This document shows positions 1-5,522 of a stretch of 5,522 nt of DNA, piece after piece. The notes under the pieces were generated by a model. It worked only from the letters and a program-made list of their open reading frames with translations, ran no database searches and was not told the DNA's origin. Within the stretch, counting starts at the first letter, position 1. Every line of letters starts with the position of its first letter. Source of the stretch: an uncultured Victivallales bacterium (lineage in GTDB: Bacteria > Verrucomicrobiota > Lentisphaeria > Oligosphaerales > JAFGRS01); NCBI GenBank assembly GCA_903834675.1, contig CAILKC010000818.1:1-5522 (forward strand), written 5' to 3'. Position numbers and translations under genes: made by a program.

Positions 1-150
1 GAGATTGCGCAGCAGCTTGACGAACTGAAGCGCTGGCAGAACGTGACCATCGGTCGCGAGGGCCGGGTCATGGAGCTGAAGCGCGAGGTCAATGCGCTGG
101 CGACACGGTTGGGCGAAGCGCCGCGCTATGCCAGCGTGCTGACTCCCTGA
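1..150 (+). CDS. C-terminal end of a PAS/histidine-kinase-type sensor protein (5' end outside window)
   Basis: Frame 1 is open from the first base to a TGA at 148-150 and gives the last 49 residues of a protein that begins upstream. The fragment is highly charged and heptad-like, with the segments ELKRWQNVTIGREGRVMELK (residues 7-26) and REVNALATRLGEAPRY (27-42). From family knowledge, a tail of the form 'L-x-R-x-x-x-x-x-G-R-E-x-R-V-x-E-L-K-x-E-V-N-x-L-x-x-x-L-G-x-x-P-R-Y' is common after the last PAS or GAF domain of bacterial sensor proteins, where it forms an amphipathic helix or coiled coil that can precede or replace a kinase core. The catalytic or sensory domains are not in the window, so kinase, diguanylate cyclase or stand-alone sensor cannot be told apart. 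A hairpin starts three bases after the stop, and a 348-base gap follows, so it is probably a separate transcription unit from the genes downstream. Confidence 0.7.
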   Translation, partial: EIAQQLDELKRWQNVTIGREGRVMELKREVNALATRLGEAPRYASVLTP

Positions 151-152
151 CC

Positions 153-169
153 CCGGCCCGGCGGGCTGG
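153..169 (+). terminator. Hairpin directly after the sensor-gene stop, possible terminator
   Basis: CCGGCCC (153-159) pairs with GGGCTGG (163-169) around a GGC loop, a 7-bp stem with one G-T wobble that starts three bases after the TGA. The position suits a transcription terminator for the upstream gene. There is no T-run after it, so it is not a classical intrinsic terminator, and its role is inferred from position only. Confidence 0.3.
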
Positions 170-240
170 ACCACCCGAAGATCGCCGTCAGGTCTCATAC
201 CGTCAGCAATGGCACAGGCGCCAATCCAAAGCGGTGTCGC

Positions 241-257
241 GGTCGCCGTCGGCGACC
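241..257. repeat. Perfect 7-bp inverted repeat (hairpin)
   Basis: GGTCGCC (241-247) and GGCGACC (251-257) are exact reverse complements separated by GTC. In RNA this is a stable GC-rich hairpin; in DNA it could be a dyad operator. It is followed by TTG and no T-run. It may be a terminator-like element or a protein binding site, and the sequence does not decide between them. Confidence 0.4.
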
Positions 258-291
258 TTGCCACGCGCACATAGTATGGGCGTGCGGCAGA

Positions 292-309
292 GGGCCGCGG
301 ACGCGGCCC
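292..309. repeat. Perfect 8-bp inverted repeat (hairpin or operator-like dyad)
   Basis: GGGCCGCG (292-299) and CGCGGCCC (302-309) are exact reverse complements around a GA centre. As RNA the innermost pair would have to open, leaving a 7-bp stem and a 4-base loop. It lies about 100 bases upstream of the putative iorA promoter. It is the longest perfect dyad I found in this intergenic region. Chance is possible in such GC-rich DNA. Confidence 0.4.
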
Positions 310-386
310 GTCGACGCCGCTTTCACTGCCGGCGGGACGACGGCGGTCGTGTCTTGAAACAGCCCTGGGCGGCCCCGCCTTTGGGC

Positions 387-414
387 TTGGGTTTCAGGCA
401 AGCGGCGGTATATT
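387..414 (+). promoter_or_regulatory. Possible sigma-70-type promoter for the iorA operon
   Basis: TATATT at 409-414 matches five of six positions of the -10 consensus and stands out in GC-rich surroundings. TTGGGT at 387-392, 16 bases upstream, matches only the first three positions of the -35 consensus. Transcription would start near 420 and leave a leader of roughly 75-80 bases before iorA. The weak -35 keeps this tentative. Confidence 0.3.
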
Positions 415-487
415 CCAGGCCTTTGTTCCGCAGGGTTCGCCGCCCTCCCTGGTGGGGGTGCTGTTGGTCACACGGGCGCAAGTGGAT

Positions 488-493
488 AAGGAA
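488..493 (+). promoter_or_regulatory. Ribosome binding site of iorA
   Basis: AAGGAA sits 5 bases before the ATG at 499. It supports this start, which also agrees with the family N-terminus: a short beta strand, 'LLLGDEALAQGAL', then the 'YPGTPSTE' motif. Confidence 0.6.
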
Positions 494-498
494 TCGGC

Positions 499-2097
499 AT
501 GGCGACGCTGTTGTTGCTGGGTGATGAGGCGCTGGCCCAGGGAGCGCTGGACGCTGGTTTGAGCGGCTGCTATGCCTATCCGGGGACGCCTTCCACCGAG
601 ATCATGGAGTACCTCCAGGCTTCCGCCGAAGCGGCCCAACGCCGGGTGCATCGGCAATGGTCCGCCAATGAGAAGTGCGCCATGGAAGAGGCTATCGGCA
701 TGTCCTACGCCGGCCGGCGGGCCATGGTGTGCATGAAGCACGTGGGGCTGAACGTGGCGGCGGACGGCTTCATCAACGCCGCGATCACCGGGACCCATGG
801 CGGGCTGCTGGTGGTGGTCGCTGACGACCCGGGGATGCATTCGAGCCAGAACGAACAGGACTCGCGCTTCTACGGCCAGTTCGCCATGGTGCCCTGCCTG
901 GAGCCGGCCAATCAGCAGGAGGCCTATGACATGGCCCGCTCGGCGCTGGACCTGTCAGAGGCGACGCAGACGCCCGTACTGCTGCGGCTGACCACCCGCC
1001 TGGCGCACTCGCGGGCCGACCTCCAGTCCGCGCCGCGGCGGGAGGAGAACCCGATGGCCTTGCCGGCGCAGCGGCAGCGGTTTGTGCTGCTGCCCGCCAT
1101 CGCGCGGGCCAACTATGACCGCCTGGTGGCGCGCCAGGGGGATTTCGTCGCGCTTAGCGAGGCCTCCCCGTACAACCGCTTGATCGAGGGGCGCGACACC
1201 ACCCTCGGCATCATCGCCTGCGGCATCGCTTTCAACTACCTCATGGAGAACTTCGGCTCTGAGGCCGCTTGCCCGTACCCGGTCCTCAAGCTGTCGCAGT
1301 ACCCCATTCCCAAGCGTTTGTTGAGACAACTGTTAGAGCGTTGCGAGCGGGTGCTGGTACTCGAGGAAGGCGCGCCGCTGGTGGAGCAGATGCTGCACGG
1401 TCCACTCGGGCCGCTGGAGACTGTTCGCGGGCGGCTGACGGGTCACTTGCCGCGCGTCGGCGAGCTGAATCCGGCCCTGGTGGCCGCCGCTCTGGGCCTG
1501 CCGACGGCGCCGGCCGCGGCGGTTGCGCCGCTGCTGCGCCAACGCCCGCCGCGACTGTGCGACGGCTGCCCTCACATCTTCTCATACAAGGCCCTCATGG
1601 AGGTCATGGCCGAGGCGGGGGCTGGGCGCGTGTTTGGCGACATCGGCTGCTACACCCTGGGTGCTCTGCCGCCGTTTACGGCCATCGACACGTGCGTCGA
1701 CATGGGTGCCTCGATTAGCATGGCCAAGGGTGCGGCGGACGCCGGCCTGGCGCCCACCGTGGCCGTGATCGGCGATTCTACCTTCACCCACTCCGGCCTC
1801 ACGCCTCTGCTGGACGCGATCTGGGAAAACAGCAACCTCACGGTCTTCATCCTCGACAACGACACCACCGGCATGACCGGGGGGCAGGACTCGGTCGGCA
1901 TGGGTAAGATCGAGCAGATCTGCCTGGGCCTGGGCGTGCCCCGCGAGCACCTGCGCCTCATCGTCCCCCTGCCCAAGAACCACGAGGAAAACGTGCGCAT
2001 CCTGCGCGCCGAGATCCTCGACCACGTCGGCGTCTCAGTGGTCATCGCCCAGCGCGAGTGCATCCAGACTCGGCGCCACAAACCGCAAGGATCCTGA
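499..2097 (+). CDS. iorA: Indolepyruvate ferredoxin oxidoreductase alpha subunit, lacking the C-terminal ferredoxin domain
   Basis: This 532-residue protein is the thiamine-diphosphate subunit of an IorAB-type 2-oxoacid oxidoreductase. The family converts indolepyruvate and other arylpyruvates with CoA and oxidised ferredoxin to arylacetyl-CoA, CO2 and reduced ferredoxin in the cytoplasm. Visible in order are the N-terminal pyrimidine-binding domain with YPGTPSTE (27-34), NEKCAMEEAIGMSYAG (57-72) and KHVGLNVAADG (80-90); a middle transketolase-C-like domain (about 230-330); the CDGCPH motif (354-359, usually C-P-G-C-P-H); GDIGCYTLGALPP (380-392); and the diphosphate/Mg site GDSTFTHSG (425-433) through LDNDTTGMTGGQ (452-463). 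Classical IorA continues with a ferredoxin-like domain carrying two CxxCxxCxxxCP clusters, roughly 70 or more residues. Here the protein ends shortly after VVIAQRECIQTRRHK (514-528) with no such cluster. iorB begins 29 bases later, which fits one operon. The family call is secure; the exact oxoacid and electron acceptor are not. Confidence 0.92.
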   Translation: MATLLLLGDEALAQGALDAGLSGCYAYPGTPSTEIMEYLQASAEAAQRRVHRQWSANEKCAMEEAIGMSYAGRRAMVCMKHVGLNVAADGFINAAITGTHGGLLVVVADDPGMHSSQNEQDSRFYGQFAMVPCLEPANQQEAYDMARSALDLSEATQTPVLLRLTTRLAHSRADLQSAPRREENPMALPAQRQRFVLLPAIARANYDRLVARQGDFVALSEASPYNRLIEGRDTTLGIIACGIAFNYLMENFGSEAACPYPVLKLSQYPIPKRLLRQLLERCERVLVLEEGAPLVEQMLHGPLGPLETVRGRLTGHLPRVGELNPALVAAALGLPTAPAAAVAPLLRQRPPRLCDGCPHIFSYKALMEVMAEAGAGRVFGDIGCYTLGALPPFTAIDTCVDMGASISMAKGAADAGLAPTVAVIGDSTFTHSGLTPLLDAIWENSNLTVFILDNDTTGMTGGQDSVGMGKIEQICLGLGVPREHLRLIVPLPKNHEENVRILRAEILDHVGVSVVIAQRECIQTRRHKPQGS

Positions 2098-2126
2098 GAG
2101 GCGCTGAAGGCGGAAAAGCGAGCTGC

Positions 2127-2708
2127 ATGAAGAACGACATCATCCTGGCGGGAGTCGGCGGGCAGGGCATCCTGACCATCGCCACCATCGTCGGCCAGAC
2201 GGCCGTCAGCCGCGGTCTGCACGTCAAACAGAGCGAGGTGCATGGCATGGCCCAGCGCGGCGGGGCCGTGGTGGCGCATCTGCGCTTGTCCTCGGAGTTG
2301 ATCTACTCCGACCTCATTACCGCTGGCGGCGCCGACGTCGTGCTCTCGGTCGAGCCCATGGAGGCCCTGCGGCAAGCCCATAACCTGCGCCCCGGTGGCG
2401 TCCTGCTGGCCAATACGGAAGCGGTCAAGAATATCGCCGACTACCCCGCCGAGGCAGCGCTGCTCGAACCCTTACGCAGCCTGCCCCACAGCCTGGTGCT
2501 CGATGCCGGCGCCATGGCCAAGGCGTGTGGTTCGGCCAAGGCTATGAACATGGTCATGCTCGGCGCCCTGAGCCCCTTCCTGGACCTGCCTGAAGAGGCC
2601 CTGACCGAGACCATCCGGCAGGCTTTCGCACGCAAGGGCGACGAGGTGGTCACCGTCAACCTCCGGGCCTTTGCCGCCGGCCGCGCCGCCGCGGCGGCGG
2701 TCTTGTGA
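2127..2708 (+). CDS. iorB: Indolepyruvate oxidoreductase beta subunit (POR gamma-type domain)
   Basis: The 193-residue product is a single pyruvate/ferredoxin-oxidoreductase gamma-type catalytic domain, the usual size for IorB. GVGGQG (9-14) at the first beta-alpha turn, SEVHGMAQRGG (36-46) and MNMVMLGAL (140-148) are the hallmark segments. In the family this subunit assembles with the thiamine-diphosphate alpha subunit and helps form the CoA and active-site region. I chose ATG 2127 because MKNDIILAGVGGQG is the normal family N-terminus and a GGAAAA (2112-2117) lies 9 bases upstream. The frame stays open upstream to an ATG at 2058, but that would overlap iorA by 40 bases and add 23 unlike residues. 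It probably works only with the adjacent iorA product. The C-terminus is Ala-rich (185-191) and otherwise unremarkable. Confidence 0.92.
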   Translation: MKNDIILAGVGGQGILTIATIVGQTAVSRGLHVKQSEVHGMAQRGGAVVAHLRLSSELIYSDLITAGGADVVLSVEPMEALRQAHNLRPGGVLLANTEAVKNIADYPAEAALLEPLRSLPHSLVLDAGAMAKACGSAKAMNMVMLGALSPFLDLPEEALTETIRQAFARKGDEVVTVNLRAFAAGRAAAAAVL

Positions 2709-2718
2709 GGCCCGATCT

Positions 2719-2723
2719 GGAGG
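2719..2723 (+). promoter_or_regulatory. Strong ribosome binding site that decides the galactokinase start
   Basis: GGAGG at 2719-2723 lies 8 bases before ATG 2732, an ideal spacing. The alternative GTG at 2705, which overlaps the iorB stop as GTGA, has only a poor GGCGG-type sequence before it. This site favours the downstream start. Confidence 0.6.
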
Positions 2724-2731
2724 CGCTGCAG

Positions 2732-3883
2732 ATGGATGTGCTTAAGACCGTCGATCAGGTCTTCCGAACCGCCTTCGGGGCGGCGCCCGAGGTCATGACA
2801 CGGGCCCCCGGACGCCTGGAAATCCTGGGCAATCACACGGACTACAACGAGGGGACCGTGCTGAGCGTCGCCGTCGACCGTGCCACCTTCGTGGCCGCCG
2901 GGGGCTCGGGCAGCACGCGCTGCCGGGTGTTGGACGCGGTCAACCGGACCGAGTGCGGCTTTGACCTGGCGGCCCTGGGGGAGCCCCGCAGGGGCGACTG
3001 GGCCAACTACATCAAGGGACTGGTGGTGGAGTTAGGCAAGCGCGGCGTGCGCCTGCCGGGCTTCCACGCCGTCCTGGGCAGCACGGTGCCGATGTCGGCG
3101 GGCATGAGCAGCTCTGCGGCCCTGGAGATGTCGATGCTGCTGGCGCTGTTGCGGCTGGCCCGGCGCGAATTGGACTGGCGTGAACTGGCCAAGATCGGCC
3201 AGGCTTGCGAGAATCTCTACGTCGGCGCCAAGACCGGGCTGCTCGACCAGTTCAGCTCCCTCAAAGGCAAGGAAGGACACTTGGTCTACAGCGATTTTCG
3301 CTCCCTCGAGGTGCGGAACGTGCCGCTGCCCGCCGGCACGGCCCTGGTGGTGGCCAACAGCATGGTCAAACACAACCTGACCCATGAGTACAACGAGCGC
3401 CGTGAGGCCTGCGAGACGGCGGTGCGGATTCTGCGCCCGCGCTACCCGACCATCACCGCCCTGCGGGATGTCTCGCTGCCGCAGCTCCAGGCCGCGCAAG
3501 CGGACCTGGACCCGGTGGTCTACCGCCGCGCCCTGCACGTGGTCGGCGAGATCACCCGCGTCGAGGCCGGCGTCAAAGCCCTGCAAGCCGGCGAACTGAC
3601 GCGCTTTGGCGACCTCATGTTCGAATCGCAGCACAGCTCGACCCACTATTTTGAGAACAGCGCCGCGGGGCTGGACCTGCTGGTGGCACTGGGCCGGAAG
3701 CTGCCAGGGGCCATCGGCGCCCGCCTCAGCGGCGGCGGCTTCGGCGGCATCACGGTGCATCTGGTTGAAGCGCCCCAGGCAAGCGCCTACGCCGCCACCC
3801 TCGGCCAACGCTACCGAGAACAGACCGGGCTGGTTTCGGACCTCATGATCTGCGCCGCCGCCGCTGGCGCCCAGGTCTACTAG
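2732..3883 (+). CDS. galK: Galactokinase-family GHMP sugar kinase
   Basis: From ATG 2732 the protein has 383 residues, the normal size for galactokinase, which phosphorylates galactose at C1 with ATP in the Leloir pathway. The start aligns without gaps to E. coli GalK: 28 residues to the Arg of the APGR motif in both. Motifs seen: GRLEILGNHTDYN (27-39, galactokinase signature), PMSAGMSSSAALE (120-132, GHMP phosphate loop), TGLLDQFSS (168-176) with the presumed catalytic Asp172 (E. coli Asp174), NSMVKHNLTHEYNERREAC (209-227, matching the family's 'S-E-Y-N-x-R-R-E-x-C'), and SGGGFGG (333-339). The signature differs from the usual GRxNLIGEHTDYN in having Glu at the Asn position and Asn at the Glu position, which may affect sugar choice. 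A GTG at 2705 would add nine residues and overlap the iorB stop by four bases. No other galactose gene is nearby, so a related sugar is possible. Confidence 0.87.
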   Translation: MDVLKTVDQVFRTAFGAAPEVMTRAPGRLEILGNHTDYNEGTVLSVAVDRATFVAAGGSGSTRCRVLDAVNRTECGFDLAALGEPRRGDWANYIKGLVVELGKRGVRLPGFHAVLGSTVPMSAGMSSSAALEMSMLLALLRLARRELDWRELAKIGQACENLYVGAKTGLLDQFSSLKGKEGHLVYSDFRSLEVRNVPLPAGTALVVANSMVKHNLTHEYNERREACETAVRILRPRYPTITALRDVSLPQLQAAQADLDPVVYRRALHVVGEITRVEAGVKALQAGELTRFGDLMFESQHSSTHYFENSAAGLDLLVALGRKLPGAIGARLSGGGFGGITVHLVEAPQASAYAATLGQRYREQTGLVSDLMICAAAAGAQVY

Positions 3884-3919
3884 CCACCACCGCCCGGCAC
3901 AAGAAAGCAGACTGACGCC

Positions 3920-5419
3920 ATGTTCGAGCGACTGACAGACCGTTTCAAGATGGCCTTCCGCGGTCTGGTTGGCCGGGGTCGGCTGACCGAGACCAACATC
4001 AGCGACGCCATGAACGAAATCCGGCGGGCGCTGCTGGAGGCCGACGTCAACTACCACGTCGCCAAAGACTTCATCAGCGAGGTCCGCCAGGCCTGCATGG
4101 GCGAAGCGGTGATGAAGAGTATCACGCCGGGGCAGCAGGCGGTGAAGATCGTCCATGACCGCCTGGTGGAACTGCTGGGCGAAAGCACCGCGCCCCTCGA
4201 TCTGGTCGGCAAGCCCGCCGTCATCATGCTCTGCGGCCTGCACGGCTCTGGCAAGACCACCACCGGTGCCAAGCTGGCACTGCTGTTGCGTGACAAAGCC
4301 GGCCGGAAGCCCATGCTGGCCGCTTGCGACCTGCAGCGCCCCGCGGCCATTGACCAACTCGAGATTCTCGGCCGCGAACTCGGCGTCCCCGTGCATACCG
4401 ACCGCCTGGCCAAGGACGTGGCCCAGGTCGCCGTCGACGCCCGCAACCACGCCGTCGAAATGGGCTGCGATGTGCTGCTGCTCGATACCGCGGGCCGCCT
4501 CGAGATCGATGCGGAACTGGTCCAGGAACTGGTCGAGGTCAAACGCCGGGCCCAGCCCCAGGAAATCCTGCTGGTGGCCGATGCCGCGCTCGGGCAGGAA
4601 GCGGTTTCGGTGGCTCGACATTTCGATGAAGCCTTGGGTATCTCCGGTATCGTGCTGACCAAACTCGACGGCGATGCCCGCGGCGGTGCGGCGCTCTCCA
4701 TGCGCAAGGTCACCGGCAAACCCATCAAGTTTGTCGGCGTCGGCGAACGCATCCAGGACCTGGAGCCCTTCCACCCCGACCGCATGGCGGGCCGTATCCT
4801 GGGCATGGGTGACGTGGTCAGTCTGGTAGAAAAGGCGGCCGAGCAGTACGAGGCCACGGAAGCCGCAGAACTGCAAGAGAAGCTGCGCGAAGCGACCTTC
4901 AACTTCGAGGACTTCATCGGGCAACTGGGTAAGATCCGCAAGATGGGCGGCGTCATGTCGCTGATGAAGATGCTGCCCGGTGCCAGCGGCCTGGCGGACG
5001 GCATGGATGTTGACGAGGCGGAGTTCGGCCGTATCGAGGGCATCATCAACTCGATGACGCGCCAGGAACGCCGCCAGCCGGAGATTCTCGGGACCAACCG
5101 GCGCCAGCGTATCGCCCGCGGCAGCGGCGTCACCCTGGTCGAGGTGAATCAGCTCATCAAGCAGTTCACCATGATGCGCACCGTGATGGCCAAGCTTGGC
5201 CGCGGCGGCAACGCTGGTATGCTGAGCGGACTGGGCGGGCTCATGGGCGGCGGGGGCGGACTCGCCGGGCTCATGGGTGGCGGCGGCGGCGGGATGCCGG
5301 GGATGGGCGCCATGGGGGGCGGCGCACGGTCAGCCGGCCCCTCGGCAACCAAGGCCAAGAAGGGCCCGCGCAAGAAGCACGTCAGCCCTGCCGCCATGCG
5401 CCGTAAACGCGGCCGCTGA
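3920..5419 (+). CDS. ffh: Signal recognition particle protein Ffh (SRP54 GTPase)
   Basis: This 499-residue protein is the SRP GTPase, which binds SRP RNA and the signal sequences of nascent membrane proteins and docks with FtsY. It has a helical N domain (1-85) with the ALLEADVNY segment (37-45), then the G domain: P-loop GLHGSGKTT (106-114), DLQRPAAIDQL (137-147), DTAGRL (189-194), TKLDGDARGG (247-256) and GVGE (273-276). A linker LGMGDVVSLVEKA (294-306) leads to the Met-rich M domain (about 325-425), with finger-loop KMGGVMSLMKMLPG (341-354) and the RNA-binding SMTRQER...NRRQRIARGSG region (378-403). The C-terminus is unusually Gly/Met-rich (429-468) and ends in a strongly basic tail (478-499). 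The ATG start fits the family N-terminus, though its Shine-Dalgarno (AAGAAAG, 3901-3907) is weak and distant. It lies 36 bases after galK. Two in-frame TGA codons (5417-5422) end the frame. Confidence 0.97.
   Translation: MFERLTDRFKMAFRGLVGRGRLTETNISDAMNEIRRALLEADVNYHVAKDFISEVRQACMGEAVMKSITPGQQAVKIVHDRLVELLGESTAPLDLVGKPAVIMLCGLHGSGKTTTGAKLALLLRDKAGRKPMLAACDLQRPAAIDQLEILGRELGVPVHTDRLAKDVAQVAVDARNHAVEMGCDVLLLDTAGRLEIDAELVQELVEVKRRAQPQEILLVADAALGQEAVSVARHFDEALGISGIVLTKLDGDARGGAALSMRKVTGKPIKFVGVGERIQDLEPFHPDRMAGRILGMGDVVSLVEKAAEQYEATEAAELQEKLREATFNFEDFIGQLGKIRKMGGVMSLMKMLPGASGLADGMDVDEAEFGRIEGIINSMTRQERRQPEILGTNRRQRIARGSGVTLVEVNQLIKQFTMMRTVMAKLGRGGNAGMLSGLGGLMGGGGGLAGLMGGGGGGMPGMGAMGGGARSAGPSATKAKKGPRKKHVSPAAMRRKRGR
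5236..5289 (+). repeat. 30-bp tandem repeat coding the Gly/Met tail of Ffh
   Basis: The 12-mer CGGGCTCATGGG occurs at 5236 and again at 5266, and the following bases remain similar, with about 22 of 24 positions identical. The period of 30 keeps the frame and encodes two near-identical 10-residue units, each starting GLMGGGGG. It looks like an in-frame duplication within the low-complexity tail. Confidence 0.6.
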
Positions 5420-5430
5420 TGAGGGGCGCT

Positions 5431-5447
5431 GGCCGCAGGCCGCGGCC
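5431..5447 (+). terminator. Hairpin just after ffh
   Basis: GGCCGC (5431-5436) and GCGGCC (5442-5447) pair around a 5-base loop, 11 bases after the ffh stop, and are followed by CGCTCCATTTCCC. This could slow or end transcription of the operon, but the T-run is minimal. Confidence 0.3.
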
Positions 5448-5466
5448 GCTCCATTTCCCTGGGGAG

Positions 5467-5484
5467 GCGCCTGGCCTCAGGCGC
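5467..5484 (+). terminator. Perfect 7-bp hairpin downstream of ffh
   Basis: GCGCCTG (5467-5473) pairs exactly with CAGGCGC (5478-5484) across a GCCT loop. It is part of a row of three hairpins between ffh and the window edge. No T-run follows, so it may be a structured 3' end or processing element and not a classical terminator. Confidence 0.35.
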
Positions 5485-5485
5485 G

Positions 5486-5502
5486 GCGGTGGAGCCCACC
5501 GC
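5486..5502 (+). terminator. Second perfect 7-bp hairpin downstream of ffh
   Basis: GCGGTGG (5486-5492) pairs exactly with CCACCGC (5496-5502) around an AGC loop and starts two bases after the preceding hairpin. Its follower ATCTCCAGCGGGCATCTTGC has no T-run. The two stems side by side suggest a structured intergenic spacer before the next gene, which is outside the window. Confidence 0.35.
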
Positions 5503-5522
5503 ATCTCCAGCGGGCATCTTGC

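Larger units (their letters stand above)
151..498. other. Gene-free intergenic stretch with three hairpins and a possible promoter
   Basis: These 348 bases lie between the sensor-protein stop and the iorA start. Short open frames exist on both strands, but they are rich in Arg, Pro, Ala and Gly, resemble no family I recognise and overlap the confident iorA start, so I call none of them. The stretch contains three GC-rich inverted repeats (153-169, 241-257, 292-309), a weaker 5-bp stem at 337-350, a TATATT hexamer at 409-414 and the iorA ribosome binding site at 488-493. I see no riboswitch, T-box, tRNA or transposon end. Confidence 0.6.

Noticed and set aside
210..226. TGGCAC as the -24 half of a sigma-54 promoter
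   Set aside because: The expected TTGC-type -12 element is missing at the right distance (CCAA is there instead).
195..401. A 68-codon minus-strand frame in the intergenic region
   Set aside because: Composition is low-complexity Arg/Pro/Ala, with no motif or Shine-Dalgarno support; it is best explained by GC-rich non-coding sequence.
234..524. A 96-codon + strand frame in the intergenic region
   Set aside because: It runs into the confident iorA start in another frame, is rich in Arg/Pro/Ala, has no ribosome binding site and resembles no family I know.
1557..1577. CxxC motif in IorA as a sign of an iron-sulfur cluster
   Set aside because: CDGCPH matches the C-P-G-C-P-H segment present in the core of full-length IorA proteins and is not part of a ferredoxin-type cluster series.
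2058..2126. Upstream start for iorB at ATG 2058
   Set aside because: It would overlap the end of iorA by 40 bases and add 23 residues unlike the family, whose proteins begin just before the GVGGQG strand.
3032..4924. A 630-codon open frame on the minus strand spanning galK and ffh
   Set aside because: It is antisense to two genes with unmistakable family motifs, shows no recognisable domain, and long antisense frames are expected in GC-rich coding DNA. A homologue search with hits independent of the sense genes would be needed to revive it.

Overview
The window is a visibly G+C-rich bacterial chromosome segment in which every supported gene reads on the + strand. Order: the tail of a sensor-type signalling protein (1-150), a 348-base gene-free stretch with several hairpins (151-498), a closely spaced run of four genes (iorA, iorB, a galactokinase-family gene and ffh, 499-5419), and a short hairpin-rich end (5420-5522). 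Ffh is a universal housekeeping gene and all reading frames are intact, so this looks like an ordinary chromosomal locus. I see no insertion sequence, integrase, tRNA, rRNA or CRISPR array.

The host cannot be named from the sequence alone. Strong third-position G/C bias, an IorAB pair (typical of anaerobes and facultative anaerobes that ferment or assimilate aromatic amino acids) and a galactokinase with the 'GNHTDYN' variant motif would fit a bacterium of the Planctomycetes-Verrucomicrobia-Lentisphaerae group or another deep environmental lineage. That placement is an impression from motif memory, not a result.

iorA and iorB encode the two subunits of an indolepyruvate:ferredoxin-oxidoreductase-type enzyme. 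It would convert arylpyruvates, made from aromatic amino acids by transamination, into arylacetyl-CoA, CO2 and reduced ferredoxin, or work in reverse. The alpha subunit has complete thiamine-diphosphate motifs but ends before the C-terminal ferredoxin-like 2x[4Fe-4S] domain of classical IorA, and there is no room for that domain before iorB. Next comes a galactokinase-family GHMP kinase, whose best start (ATG 2732, behind a strong GGAGG) aligns residue for residue with the E. coli GalK start. ffh follows after 36 bases and encodes the signal recognition particle GTPase with a long Gly/Met-rich, basic tail. Spacings of 29, 23 and 36 bases suggest co-transcription, although the three functions (2-oxoacid oxidation, sugar phosphorylation, membrane-protein targeting) have no obvious biochemical link.

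I found no convincing new biological system. The points most worth a second look are the missing ferredoxin domain of IorA, the exchanged Asn/Glu pair in the galactokinase signature, the hairpin clusters at both edges of the gene run, and the 10-residue Gly/Met repeat at the end of Ffh.
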